From Verrucomicrobiota bacterium (GTDB lineage Bacteria > Verrucomicrobiota > Verrucomicrobiia > Chthoniobacterales > SZAS-18), in NCBI GenBank assembly GCA_025353105.1, contig JANXRG010000035.1:62001-126000 (forward strand): DNA of 64,000 nt, written 5' to 3'. A program made the position numbers and the translations under genes. The notes under the pieces are model-generated. The model was given only the letters and a program-made list of their open reading frames with translations. It ran no database searches and was not told the origin of the DNA. This document shows, piece after piece, positions 1 to 8,786 of the stretch. Each line of letters starts with the position of its first letter. The first letter of the stretch is position 1.

Positions 1-2
1 CG

Positions 3-2387
3 ATGCTCGCGGTGAACGACGCGGCGCTGCGTCACTACGGCTACTCCCGCGAGGAATTCATGGCGTTGCGCGTCGAGGATTTGTGGACCGCCGACGATGT
101 GCCGGCTTTTCGGGCGCACATTTCGCGACGCGAGAAGCTGCCCGTGCGAACCGTCTGGCGCCACCGCAAGCGCAGCGGCGACATCATCGTCGTGGAGGTG
201 AGCACCTCGACGGTCGACTTCTTCGGCAGCAAGGCGCACCTCGTCGCGGTGCAGGACATCACGGAGCGCGCGAACGCAGTGGAGAGCCTGCGGTTGCGCA
301 ATCGCTACATGGCGGCGCAGGTCGAGATGCAGCTGGAATTGTTGAAGCCGCGGCCGCTCGAAGAGTGCGTCCAGGCGTTGCTCGCCGCGCTGGGCAAGGC
401 CATCGGCGCGAGCCGCGCGTATTACTACGTCAACGGCTCCGACGCGCGCTCGGGCCGGCTTTACGCGGCCCCTTCGCAAGAATGGTGCGCCCCCGGAATT
501 TTTGCGGAGATGGAGGTCTTCCCCCAGGAGCGGATTTCGTACGACGCGTACGACCCGACATGGCTGAAAGCGTTGAAATCCGGCCAGAAGCTCGCGCTCG
601 TGATCGAGCAGCTCGCGGAGCCGGAGCGCTCGCTGTTTTCCGCTGGCGGCGTCCGGTCCGCGCTCCTCGCGCCCGTGCTGGTGCGGGGTGGCTTCATCGG
701 TTTCCTCGGGCTCGATGACTGCGTGGCCACGCGAGTGTGGGATCGATCCGAGGCGGATCTGCTCCAGGCCGCGGCGGCGGCGCTCGCGCTGGCGCTGGAG
801 GCCGAGGCGGTGTCGCAATCGCTCGACGAGGAAAAGGACCGGTTCGCCGTCACGCTCGCATCGATCGCGGACGGGGTGATTACGACGGACGCGGGCGGCC
901 GCGTCATCTTCGCGAACCGCGTCGCGGAAAATCTGCTCGGCCGCAGCCAGCAGGAACTGGCCGGCTGCGAGTTGTCCGGATTTTTCCAGATGGGCAGCAG
1001 CAACTCGAATCGTAGCGACGCATTGTGGCGGGTGCTCGAGAGCGGCGAGGTCGTCATCCAGCCCAGCGGAGCGTTCGCCGCGCACAAGAACGGGATGCGC
1101 ATCCCGGTCGCGAAGAGCACCGCACCGATTCGCAACCGCGCGGGGAAAATCATTGGCGCGGTGCGCGTATTCCGCGACATCACGCAGGACCAGCGCATGG
1201 CGGCCGAGATGGCCAAGGCGTCGAAACTGGAGTCCGTCGGCCTGCTTGCCGGCGGCATCGCGCACGACTTTAACAATATCCTCACGGCGGTGGTCGGCAA
1301 CATTTCGCTCGCCAAGATGTTTCTGCACGATCCGGCGCGCGCTGCGGCGAAGCTCGACGAGGCGGAGCGCGCCAGTTTCCGCGCGCGCGACCTGACGACG
1401 CAATTATTGACCTTTTCGAAGGGTGGCGCGCCGATCAAGAAGCTCGCCCGGTTGCAGGACATCATTCGTGAATCGATTGGATTTGCTCTCCACGGTTCGA
1501 AGGTGGTGTGCCGGTTCAGCCTGCCGGACACGCTCCCGCCGGTGGAGGCGGATGCCGGCCAGCTCTCGCAGGTGATCAATAATCTCGCCATCAACGCGGT
1601 GCAGGCGATGCCGAACGGCGGCACGCTCGACGTCTGGGCGCAGGAACGGGACCTCGAGGACGGGCATCCGACCGGCCTGCCGCCCGGGCCCTACGTGAAG
1701 ATTTGCGTGGAGGATTCCGGCGCCGGCATTCCACCCGAGGATCAGGTGAAGATTTTCGACCCGTTCTTCACGACCAAGGATCACGGCAGCGGCCTCGGCC
1801 TTGCGACGTCGTATTCGATCATCAAGAACCACGGTGGGCTCATCAACTTCGACTCCATCGTCGACGTCGGATCCATTTTCCGGGTTTATCTGCCGGTGTC
1901 GGACCGTCCGCTTGATCGAACGGAGGTGGTGGTGGGCACGTTTGTCGCCGGCGGCGAAGCCCAGCGCGGAGATGGCCGCGTTCTGGTGATGGACGACGAG
2001 GCTGACATTCGCCAGCTCGCCTCGGGTATGCTCGAGCAATTGGGCTACGAGGTGTCGGCCGTGCCGGATGGGCAGATGGCGATCGAGCGATTTCAGCGTG
2101 CGCGGGACCAGGGCACCCCGTACGACGTTGTCATCCTCGATCTGACCGTGCCCGGCGGTCTCGGTGGGCTGGAAGTCATCGAACGCCTGCGCGCGCTGGC
2201 CCCTCATGTGCGCGCGATTGTGTCGAGCGGTTACGCGAATGCGCCGATCATGGCGGACTATTCCCGCCACGGTTTTGCGGATATTTTGTCCAAGCCGTAC
2301 CGCATTGAGGAGATCGCGGCGGTGGTGCATCGCGTGCTCAACGGGGACGCCAACATCAGTCCGGAAATCGTGCCGGAGGCCGTCTGA
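3..2387 (+). CDS. Hybrid sensor histidine kinase (PAS-GAF-PAS-HisKA-HATPase-REC), 5' end possibly cut by window
   Basis: Multi-domain sensor kinase of at least 794 residues. An N-terminal PAS fold covers roughly residues 1-90 and ends in the PAC-like VAVQDITER. A GAF-like region follows (about 105-275), then a second PAS (about 283-400). The dimerisation and phosphoacceptor region contains GGIAHDFNNIL with His421. The ATPase domain (about 520-645) has the N box INNLAINAVQAMP and the G box GSGLGLATSYSI. A C-terminal receiver domain (about 665-785) has phospho-acceptor Asp713 in VVILDLTVPG. No membrane segment is visible, so it is probably cytosolic, sensing a small molecule or redox state. The terminal REC makes it a hybrid kinase; no separate regulator gene lies next to it. 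The first base of the window is inside or just before the gene, so the ATG at base 3 may be internal. nagA starts 6 bp downstream, but a shared function is not evident. Confidence 0.9.
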   Translation: MLAVNDAALRHYGYSREEFMALRVEDLWTADDVPAFRAHISRREKLPVRTVWRHRKRSGDIIVVEVSTSTVDFFGSKAHLVAVQDITERANAVESLRLRNRYMAAQVEMQLELLKPRPLEECVQALLAALGKAIGASRAYYYVNGSDARSGRLYAAPSQEWCAPGIFAEMEVFPQERISYDAYDPTWLKALKSGQKLALVIEQLAEPERSLFSAGGVRSALLAPVLVRGGFIGFLGLDDCVATRVWDRSEADLLQAAAAALALALEAEAVSQSLDEEKDRFAVTLASIADGVITTDAGGRVIFANRVAENLLGRSQQELAGCELSGFFQMGSSNSNRSDALWRVLESGEVVIQPSGAFAAHKNGMRIPVAKSTAPIRNRAGKIIGAVRVFRDITQDQRMAAEMAKASKLESVGLLAGGIAHDFNNILTAVVGNISLAKMFLHDPARAAAKLDEAERASFRARDLTTQLLTFSKGGAPIKKLARLQDIIRESIGFALHGSKVVCRFSLPDTLPPVEADAGQLSQVINNLAINAVQAMPNGGTLDVWAQERDLEDGHPTGLPPGPYVKICVEDSGAGIPPEDQVKIFDPFFTTKDHGSGLGLATSYSIIKNHGGLINFDSIVDVGSIFRVYLPVSDRPLDRTEVVVGTFVAGGEAQRGDGRVLVMDDEADIRQLASGMLEQLGYEVSAVPDGQMAIERFQRARDQGTPYDVVILDLTVPGGLGGLEVIERLRALAPHVRAIVSSGYANAPIMADYSRHGFADILSKPYRIEEIAAVVHRVLNGDANISPEIVPEAV

Positions 2388-2393
2388 TCGCGG

Positions 2394-3560
2394 ATGGTTT
2401 TCGCGAACGTCGGCCTGATTCTGCCGGACCGCGTCATCCCGCGCGGCTGGCTCCGCGTGGAAAACGGAATCATCGCGGGATTCGATAATGACGATCCTCC
2501 GCCGACGTCGTCCCCAACGATGCAGGACGGCGCCGGAGGTTGGCTCGCGCCGGGATTCATCGATTTACATGTGCACGGCGCACGCGGCCGCGATTTCATG
2601 GAGGCCAGCGACGAGGCCTTCACGGAAATCCTGCGGCACCACGCGAAAGGCGGGACGACGACCCTCGCCGCGACGAGCCTGACGGCGCCGTGGTTGGGGA
2701 TCGAGTCGATGATCGAGACGGCCCGGCGCTTTCGCGACCATCCGGCGCTGCCGCGCGTGGCGGGGGTGCACCTCGAGGGACCGTGGCTGTCGCCCGCGAA
2801 GCCCGGGGCGCACGAGGTCGGGGCGTTCTCGCTTCCGGATCGCAATGCGGTGGAGCGCGTGGCCGCGTGGCGCGACGTCGTACTGCTGGTGACGCTGGCC
2901 CCGGAGTTGCCGGGTGCGGTGACGGCAATCCATGAGCTGACGGCGGCGGGCATGGTGACGAGCGCAGGGCACAGCGATGCGTGGGATGAGGATGTGGCGC
3001 GGGCGATGTCCGCCGGACTGGGGCGGGTGACGCATCTTTTCAACGCGATGTCGCGCGCCCGGCGACGTGGCGCCTATCGCGTGGCGGGTCTGCTCGAGTG
3101 CGCGCTCGCCGAGTCGCAAATTTCGGCGGAAATCATTGCTGACGGCCATCACGTCTCGCCCACGCTCCTGCGTCTCGCGCATCGAGCGAAGGGAACCGAC
3201 GGACTTTGCCTGGTGACGGACGCTACCGCGGCGTGCGGCCTGCCGGAAGAAACTGAATATCGGTTGGGCGGCTTGCGCTGCGTCGCGCGCCGCGGCGCGG
3301 GATTTCTCGCGGACAAAGAGGTGCTGGCGGGCAGCGCCGCGCGCATGATCGATTGTGTTCGTAACATGGTGTGGCACGCAGGGATCTCGCTGGCCGAAGC
3401 CGTCCGCATGGCAACGGGCGTCCCGGCGCGAATGATCGGCCGGCGCGTGAGTGGTCCGCCGATCGGCCGGCTGGAGGTGGGCGCGGCGGCGGATCTCGTG
3501 TGGATGACGCCGGAGCTGGAGGTCGTCGGTACATGGCGCGGCGGCGCGCGAATCGCGTGA
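2394..3560 (+). CDS. nagA: N-acetylglucosamine-6-phosphate deacetylase
   Basis: Deacetylates N-acetylglucosamine-6-phosphate to glucosamine-6-phosphate and acetate in the cytosol, during amino-sugar and cell-wall recycling. The 388 aa length is normal for NagA of the amidohydrolase superfamily. Visible metal and substrate motifs are the N-terminal HVHGARG, the Glu of HLEGPW, His in AGHSDA, HLFNAMS and the catalytic Asp region LVTDATAA. It starts 6 bp after the sensor kinase stop with no clear Shine-Dalgarno sequence. It ends 5 bp from the convergent ptsI stop. nagB is not in view. Its neighbourhood with PTS proteins fits amino-sugar use, though it is on the opposite strand from the pts genes. 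Confidence 0.93.
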   Translation: MVFANVGLILPDRVIPRGWLRVENGIIAGFDNDDPPPTSSPTMQDGAGGWLAPGFIDLHVHGARGRDFMEASDEAFTEILRHHAKGGTTTLAATSLTAPWLGIESMIETARRFRDHPALPRVAGVHLEGPWLSPAKPGAHEVGAFSLPDRNAVERVAAWRDVVLLVTLAPELPGAVTAIHELTAAGMVTSAGHSDAWDEDVARAMSAGLGRVTHLFNAMSRARRRGAYRVAGLLECALAESQISAEIIADGHHVSPTLLRLAHRAKGTDGLCLVTDATAACGLPEETEYRLGGLRCVARRGAGFLADKEVLAGSAARMIDCVRNMVWHAGISLAEAVRMATGVPARMIGRRVSGPPIGRLEVGAAADLVWMTPELEVVGTWRGGARIA

Positions 3561-3565
3561 GCCGG

Positions 3566-5344
3566 CTACGCGAGCAACTCGCCGTAGCGCTCGCGCGCAA
3601 GCGCTTCGCAGGCCTTGAGATTTTCCGGGGCCGAGTCGTGTTCGAGCGCGCGCGCGGCCAGCTCGCGGCAGGACTTGAGATCGAGAGTCTGCACGGCGCG
3701 CTTGATGCGGGGGACGAGCAGGGCGGCCGCGCTGAGTTCATCGACCCCCAGCCCGAGCAAGAGCGGGACGAGCACGATGTCCGAAGCCATCTCGCCGCAC
3801 ACGCCCACCCAGATGCCGGCGGCGTGGGCGGCGTCGGTGACGTGCTTGATCAAGCGCAGCACGGCGGGATGCGTGGCTTCGTAAAGTGGGGCGACGGACT
3901 CGTTTAGTCGATCCACGGCGAGCGTGTACTGCACGAGGTCGTTCGTGCCAATGCTGAAGAACTGGACCTCGCAGGCGATGTGCTCGGCGCACAGCGCGGC
4001 GGCGGGCACCTCGATCATCACACCGACTTCCAACCGTTCGTCGAAGGCGTGACCCTCGGCGCGGAGTTCGTGGCGGCATTCCTCGAGCAGCGCGTTGGCG
4101 CGCTTGACCTCGCCCGGGCTGGTGACCATCGGGTACATCAGGCGCACGTTGCCACCTGCGCTGGCCCGGAGAATGGCGCGGAGCTGCGACTTGAAGATGT
4201 CGCAATGCTCGAGGCAGAGCCGGACGCCACGCAGACCGAGAAACGGATTCGATTCCGCCGGCAGCGGCAGGCTGTCGAGAGGTTTGTCGCCCCCGACGTC
4301 GAGGGTGCGAATAATGATCTTCTGCGGATGCAGCTCGGCCGCGATGCGGCGGTAGTTCTCGAACTGCTCGTCTTCCGTGGGCAGCGAGTCGCGATTAAAG
4401 AAGAACACCTCGGTGCGGTAAAGGCCCACGCCCTCCGCGCCGCTGAGTTTATGCAAGGGCAGATCGTCCGCAAATTCGAGGTTTGCCGCGAGCGTGATGT
4501 GATGGCCGTCGCGGGTCGTCGACGCCGTCTCGCGCAGCGCGGAGAGATCCTGCTCCACCCGCGCGCGCTGATGCGAAAATTCCTCATACTCGAGCAGCGT
4601 CGCGGGGAGCGGATTCAGGACGAGGAGTCCGCGGTAGCCGTCGAGCAGGATGTCGTCGCCGGTCTGGAAGAGTTTTTCCACGCCGTGCAGTCCCGACACC
4701 GCCGGAATGCCGAGCGATCGCGCGAGGATGGCGGTGTGCGAGGTCTTGCTGCCGACGTCGGTCGCGAAGCCGAGGACGAGATCGCGGTTGAGCGAAGCGG
4801 TGTCGGACGGTGTCAGGTGATGGGCGACGAGGAGGTGCCGGGTCTGCACGGCGCCGAGGCCGGGATGAGCCTTGCCGGTGAGGTTCTGGATGATGCGGCG
4901 GGCGACGTCTGTGATGTCCAGCGAGCGCTCGCTGAGGTAGGGGTCATGGAGCTTGGCGAGCTCGGCCGCGAATTTGGACGCGGAGCGGTGCACGACGAAT
5001 TCGGCGTTGAGATGTTCCTGGTCGATGCCCCGCACGACCTCGTCGAGGAGCGACGCGTCCTCGATGACGAGCAGGTGCGCATCGAAAATACTGGCGTCCT
5101 TGGCGCCGACCGCGGCGGCGAGTTGGGACTGGATCAACGTGATCTGCGCGCGGGTGGCGCCGAGGGCGGCCTCAAGGCGCAGGATTTCTGAATCGACCTG
5201 CTCGGGTTGGATGGGATAGCGCGGCACCTCATCCTTGCCGGGGCGGTGGACATACGCGATGCCACGGGAGACGCCCGGGGAGACGGCGAAGCCGTGAAAG
5301 CGGCGTTCCTCACGCTGCTCGGGATGGGCATCGGGGCCGCTCAT
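3566..5344 (-). CDS. ptsI: Phosphoenolpyruvate-protein phosphotransferase (PTS Enzyme I)
   Basis: Cytosolic first enzyme of the phosphotransferase system: autophosphorylates from PEP and passes the phosphate to HPr. The 592 aa protein has the N-terminal HPr-binding domain, the phosphohistidine swivel domain with GSKTSHTAILARS (His203), and a C-terminal PEP-binding barrel with FFSIGTNDLVQYTLAVDR and the catalytic Cys motif VGVCGEMASD. All key residues are present. It is the last gene of a minus-strand series hprK-ptsH-ptsI. A gap of 238 bp separates it from ptsH, so it may have its own promoter; I see no strong promoter or terminator in that gap. No EIIA, EIIB or EIIC gene is in the window. 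Confidence 0.95.
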   Translation of the reverse strand: MSGPDAHPEQREERRFHGFAVSPGVSRGIAYVHRPGKDEVPRYPIQPEQVDSEILRLEAALGATRAQITLIQSQLAAAVGAKDASIFDAHLLVIEDASLLDEVVRGIDQEHLNAEFVVHRSASKFAAELAKLHDPYLSERSLDITDVARRIIQNLTGKAHPGLGAVQTRHLLVAHHLTPSDTASLNRDLVLGFATDVGSKTSHTAILARSLGIPAVSGLHGVEKLFQTGDDILLDGYRGLLVLNPLPATLLEYEEFSHQRARVEQDLSALRETASTTRDGHHITLAANLEFADDLPLHKLSGAEGVGLYRTEVFFFNRDSLPTEDEQFENYRRIAAELHPQKIIIRTLDVGGDKPLDSLPLPAESNPFLGLRGVRLCLEHCDIFKSQLRAILRASAGGNVRLMYPMVTSPGEVKRANALLEECRHELRAEGHAFDERLEVGVMIEVPAAALCAEHIACEVQFFSIGTNDLVQYTLAVDRLNESVAPLYEATHPAVLRLIKHVTDAAHAAGIWVGVCGEMASDIVLVPLLLGLGVDELSAAALLVPRIKRAVQTLDLKSCRELAARALEHDSAPENLKACEALARERYGELLA

Positions 5345-5582
5345 GTTCGCGTCGTCGGTCAGATGCGGCGCATCTACACCGGAAGCCCCTCAGTGCCAAA
5401 TGGGAAGGTGATGGAACCGGCCGCGCGGAGGTGGAGCACCGGAGGCGCGACGGGTGTTGGCTGGAAGCGACGGGGCGCGCGGGCGTGACGGGCTGGGAAA
5501 TCACGCGGTGTGGCCCGGGACGCGATCCCGCATTTCGTCTCATCGCCGCGGGTGGATCAAAGTCGACCCCTCCCGCGGTCCC

Positions 5583-5900
5583 TCAATGGTCCTCTTCGAA
5601 CCGGCTCTGGATAAGAGCCGCGAGCTCGTCGAGCGCCTTTTCGGCATCGTGGCCTTCGGCGGTGACCTTGAGCACGGAGCCCTGGCCCGCGGCCAGCATC
5701 ATTAATCCCATGATACTTTTGCCGTTGACCTGCTCGCCGTCCTTTTCGACCCAGATTTCCGATTTGAAACGGCTGGTTACCTTCACAAACCGCGCACTCG
5801 GCCGGGCGTGCATGCCAAGGCGATTCTCGATCGTGAACTCGCGGGTGTGCTTTTGACCGGGCGTGGGCGTGGAACCGGATTTGCGGTTCAGCAGGGACAT
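5583..5900 (-). CDS. ptsH: HPr phosphocarrier protein with N-terminal extension
   Basis: Small phosphocarrier between Enzyme I and EIIA, and a regulatory target of HPr kinase. The 105 aa protein carries the active-site motif GMHARPSA (His31) and the regulatory site NGKSIMG (Ser62). These are 16 residues later than E. coli His15 and Ser46, so the protein has a 16-residue N-terminal extension rich in polar residues (SGSTPTPGQKH). Start ATG is 10 bp after the hprK stop, giving a tight hprK-ptsH pair. Retention of both His and Ser sites means dual control by PEP (via Enzyme I) and by ATP (via HprK) is chemically possible. Confidence 0.94.
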   Translation of the reverse strand: MSLLNRKSGSTPTPGQKHTREFTIENRLGMHARPSARFVKVTSRFKSEIWVEKDGEQVNGKSIMGLMMLAAGQGSVLKVTAEGHDAEKALDELAALIQSRFEEDH

Positions 5901-5910
5901 GGGAAAAGAG

Positions 5911-6885
5911 TCAGGTGGATTTATCGGACTTCTGCTGCATCTGGTCGATCAGCCGCTGGTTGAACTCGGCCGCCCCGTCGTAACCGTGGCTTTTGAGTTT
6001 CTGATCCAGCGCCGCGACTTCCACCAACCGGGCCAGGTCGCGTCCCGGGCGGACCGGGATGGTCACACATGGCACGGTGATGTCGAGGATGGTGTAGGTC
6101 TCGGGATCGAGCCCGATTCTATCGATGTCCTGACATTCCTGCCAGTCCTTTAGCGTGACAACCAAATCGAGTCGCTTTTCGTCGCGGATCGCTCCGACGC
6201 CGAACACCGCCGCGACATTAATCACCCCCAGGCCGCGGATTTCCATATGATGCCGCGTGAGGGGCGGCGGCGCGCCCATTAATTCGCGATGCTCAATCGC
6301 GCGGAAGCGCGTGACGTCGTCCGCCACGAGACTGTAACCGCGCTCGATCAGGCTGAGAACGCACTCGCTCTTGCCGATGCCGCTGGCGCCGCGGATGAAG
6401 ACCCCGATGCCCATGATGTCGACCATGCTGCCGTGCTCGATCTTCGAGGGCGCAAAGTCATTCTCGAGCGCGATGGTCGCGGCGTTGATGAAATGTTTGG
6501 TGACCATGGGCGTGCGAAACATCGCGACGCGCGCCGCCTTCGCCTCATCGAGCAGGGCGGGGGGGATGATGGCCGAGCGCGAGAAGACGGCGCACGGAAT
6601 GTGGAGCTGGCAAAGCGCGTGGAAGCGCTGCCGCATTTCCGCCTCCGAGAGGCTTTTCAAGTAGGCGAGCTCGGCGCTGCCAAGAACCTGGATGCGCTTC
6701 CACGCGAAGTAGCGGTGGAAGCCGGCGAGGCCGAGTCCCGGGCGGTTGATCGTGGCTTCGCGGATCTTGCGATCCATGCCCGCCTCGGGCCCGACTAACT
6801 TCAGGTGCAGAGACTCGCCGTGCGCGCGAAAAAATTCGCCGACGGTGATTCCCCCGGGGCCGCTGTTTGGGGGAATCGTTTCCAC
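5911..6885 (-). CDS. hprK: HPr kinase/phosphorylase
   Basis: Bifunctional enzyme that phosphorylates and dephosphorylates HPr on the regulatory Ser, linking carbon state to gene control. The 324 aa protein has an N-terminal HprK domain (about 12-140) and a C-terminal kinase domain with Walker A GASGIGKS (166-173) and the family signature MEIRGLGVINVAAVFG. The start codon is GTG. The gene lies 27 bp after the small lipoprotein gene and 10 bp before ptsH. HprK occurs in Firmicutes and in many Gram-negatives with incomplete PTS, where it is thought to be regulatory. Confidence 0.95.
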   Translation of the reverse strand: METIPPNSGPGGITVGEFFRAHGESLHLKLVGPEAGMDRKIREATINRPGLGLAGFHRYFAWKRIQVLGSAELAYLKSLSEAEMRQRFHALCQLHIPCAVFSRSAIIPPALLDEAKAARVAMFRTPMVTKHFINAATIALENDFAPSKIEHGSMVDIMGIGVFIRGASGIGKSECVLSLIERGYSLVADDVTRFRAIEHRELMGAPPPLTRHHMEIRGLGVINVAAVFGVGAIRDEKRLDLVVTLKDWQECQDIDRIGLDPETYTILDITVPCVTIPVRPGRDLARLVEVAALDQKLKSHGYDGAAEFNQRLIDQMQQKSDKST

Positions 6886-6912
6886 CGCGTACAGGCGCCT
6901 CGGGTGGCTCGC

Positions 6913-7380
6913 TTAGGCGCCCACTCCGACTTTCGCGACGCCAACAAAAATGGCGTCGAAGTCCTGAAATTGAATGGTCGACGGCACCGGCGGCGGGTTT
7001 ACCAGCTCGTAGGTGTTGTTGCCGACGAAGCTCTGCGTCTGCGTGTCCCACGCCATGCACGTCACCTTGCCCTTGCTGTCGGGAGCTTGGGTCGTGCAAA
7101 CGCAGACATAACGCTTCTTCCTGAGAACCTCCTTGTCCTCGGCGCTCAAGCTGTCGATGTAATTTGTGATCCGTGTCACGGCGACCTGCACCTGGGCCGG
7201 ATTGGCCTTCCTCTGCCTCGCGACGACCACTCCCTTGGAGGGCGCGGCGGCTTTGCCCTCGACGGCGCGGTAGCTCGACCTGCTTAGATTTGCGAATTGG
7301 TTCGTTGGCGCGGTCGCGCATGAGCTCAAAATCATTGCGGCCGAGAGGGTCGCTACGGAGGAAAACAAGGGAGCTTTCAT
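6913..7380 (-). CDS. Small putative lipoprotein of unknown function
   Basis: A 155 aa protein with a lipoprotein signal peptide: Lys near the N-terminus, a hydrophobic stretch and the lipobox LSSC (Cys about residue 21). The mature part has no domain I recognise. It is Lys/Arg-rich at first and then contains a Cys-containing segment (RYVCVCTTQ, VTCMAWD) and a conserved-looking hydrophobic C-terminus. Probably anchored in the inner leaflet of the outer membrane or in the inner membrane. It sits between tsaE and hprK on the same strand with a 27 bp gap to hprK, so it may be co-transcribed with the PTS genes. The ATG is at the 5' end of the ORF and is the only sensible start. Confidence 0.72.
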   Translation of the reverse strand: MKAPLFSSVATLSAAMILSSCATAPTNQFANLSRSSYRAVEGKAAAPSKGVVVARQRKANPAQVQVAVTRITNYIDSLSAEDKEVLRKKRYVCVCTTQAPDSKGKVTCMAWDTQTQSFVGNNTYELVNPPPVPSTIQFQDFDAIFVGVAKVGVGA

Positions 7381-7389
7381 AACCCGTTA

Positions 7390-7418
7390 ATTCTAGGTTC
7401 TGGTTTTTTTCAAGTCAC
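7390..7418 (-). promoter_or_regulatory. Candidate sigma70-type promoter for the lipoprotein-hprK-ptsH unit
   Basis: On the minus strand, GTGACT and TAGAAT are separated by exactly 17 bp (AT-rich spacer with seven A in a row). TAGAAT matches the -10 consensus at 5 of 6 positions and GTGACT matches the -35 at 4 of 6. The -10 ends only 9 bp before the lipoprotein ATG, so the transcript would be nearly leaderless. This is a sequence match only. Confidence 0.35.
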
Positions 7419-7467
7419 GCACAATCTATAAAGCAAGGGAGTCCTGGCTTCCCGCTGACGCATCGAC

Positions 7468-7884
7468 TCAAGAATCGCTCGCGATCGCCCGGGTCCCGTC
7501 CGCGCGGTGGACCAGGCGAAACCAGCGCGTGCCGGCCGGGAGCAGGTCCGGAAATTTGTCTGCCCATTCGATCACGCTGACGCCGGTACCGTCCAGGTAT
7601 TCGTCCAACCCGAGGGCGATTGCCTCCGCGGCGGAATCCAAGCGGTAAAAATCGAAATGATAAACGGGCAGTCGTCCGCCGTCGTATTCGTGGATCAGGG
7701 TGAATGTCGGACTTGTCACTTCTGACGTCGCCCCGAGGCCGGCGACGAGGCCCTTCACAAATTGCGTCTTGCCCGCGCCGAGGTCGCCGCACAACGCCAC
7801 GACATCACCGGCCGCGCAGCGCGCGCCCTCGGCGCGGCCCAGCGCCTGCGTTTCCGCCGGGTCATGAGAAATGTTCGTACCCAC
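7468..7884 (-). CDS. tsaE: tRNA threonylcarbamoyladenosine biosynthesis ATPase TsaE
   Basis: P-loop ATPase that works with TsaB, TsaC and TsaD to make the t6A37 modification of ANN-decoding tRNAs. The 138 aa protein has Walker A GDLGAGKT, the switch region [13 protein letters not shown] and the family motif YHFDFYRL, then [13 protein letters not shown]. The start is GTG and lies inside the end of thiL (23 bp overlap), suggesting translational coupling. tsaB and tsaD are not in the window. Confidence 0.93.
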   Translation of the reverse strand: MGTNISHDPAETQALGRAEGARCAAGDVVALCGDLGAGKTQFVKGLVAGLGATSEVTSPTFTLIHEYDGGRLPVYHFDFYRLDSAAEAIALGLDEYLDGTGVSVIEWADKFPDLLPAGTRWFRLVHRADGTRAIASDS

Positions 7885-8782
7885 GTGGCAATTCAGCGCC
7901 CGCGCCCGGCGCGGTCAACTGCCCAATTTGCGTCAGCGCGACGTCCGGAAAATGAACAGTCCAGCCGGCGAGCAGCGCCGGCGCTTCGTCAGGCGAGACG
8001 GCGAAAAGTAACTCGTAGTCCTCGCCGTCGCAGATGGCTTGGTCCTCGGAGACGCTCCCCGCGCGTGGCAGGCGCTCGCGGTCGACGCGAAAACCCACTC
8101 CACTCGCCAGTGCGAGACGCGGGAGATCCGCCCCCAACCCGTCGCTGAGGTCCATCATCGCGTGCACGGCGAAATGTTTCGCGAGCCAGCGTGCCTCGGT
8201 GAGTCGCGGTCGGAATTCCAAATGATGTCCGCTCGCCAGCGAGCCGCCGAGTACCCCGGTCACAAACAGGGCGTCGCCCGCCCGCCCGCCCGAGCGCAGA
8301 CAGCAACGCTTCGGCGAGACCTCGCCGGTGAGCGAGACGGCAATCATCGCGGGACCATCCATTTGCGCGGTCTCGCCGCCCACCACGAGCACGCCGAACT
8401 CCGCCGCGCACCGCCCGAGTCCGCGGTAAATGCCCCGCGCCCGGGCGGTCGGGGTGTCGGCCGGGAGCGCAATCGTCACGAGCGCGTGCAACGGTCGCCC
8501 CGCGCAGGCCGCAATGTCGCTGAGGGGACGGGCGAGCGCCTTCCAGCCGATTTGGGCCGCGGGCGTCGAAGCCAGAAAATGCCGGCCCTCGATCACGCAG
8601 TCGGACTTGAGCAGGAGATATTTTCCACCGCGCAGCGCGCCCCGCACGACTGCGCAATCGTCCCCGTCGGTCGCGTCGGCGACGAGCGATTTATCCATCA
8701 CCACCGCCGGCGTCAATTCGGCGAGTAACCGGCGCACGAGGCGGTCCTCGCCGAAGCCCGACAGCGTGCGCGGTTCGCTCAT
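7862..8782 (-). CDS. thiL: Thiamine-monophosphate kinase
   Basis: Phosphorylates thiamine monophosphate to thiamine pyrophosphate, the last step of TPP synthesis, in the cytosol. I start at the ATG giving [16 protein letters not shown] (306 aa), because the track ORF adds an unlikely 19-residue lead that overlaps the upstream gene. This start leaves 4 bp after the CPBP gene stop. Motifs include DGDDCAVV (metal and ATP binding), the P-loop-like [12 protein letters not shown] and [15 protein letters not shown], typical of the PurM/ThiL fold. It overlaps tsaE by 23 bp downstream. No other thi gene is nearby. Confidence 0.93.
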   Translation of the reverse strand: MSEPRTLSGFGEDRLVRRLLAELTPAVVMDKSLVADATDGDDCAVVRGALRGGKYLLLKSDCVIEGRHFLASTPAAQIGWKALARPLSDIAACAGRPLHALVTIALPADTPTARARGIYRGLGRCAAEFGVLVVGGETAQMDGPAMIAVSLTGEVSPKRCCLRSGGRAGDALFVTGVLGGSLASGHHLEFRPRLTEARWLAKHFAVHAMMDLSDGLGADLPRLALASGVGFRVDRERLPRAGSVSEDQAICDGEDYELLFAVSPDEAPALLAGWTVHFPDVALTQIGQLTAPGAGAELPRGYEHFS

Positions 8783-8786
8783 GGGG

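Noticed and set aside
3980-5191. 403 aa plus-strand ORF opposite ptsI
   Set aside because: Lies wholly antisense to an intact, motif-complete Enzyme I and has Glu/Arg/Gly-rich shadow composition with no recognisable domain.
5345-5582. Possible small gene between ptsI and ptsH
   Set aside because: The short frames here have no start with ribosome-binding context and no coding signal; treated as a non-coding gap.
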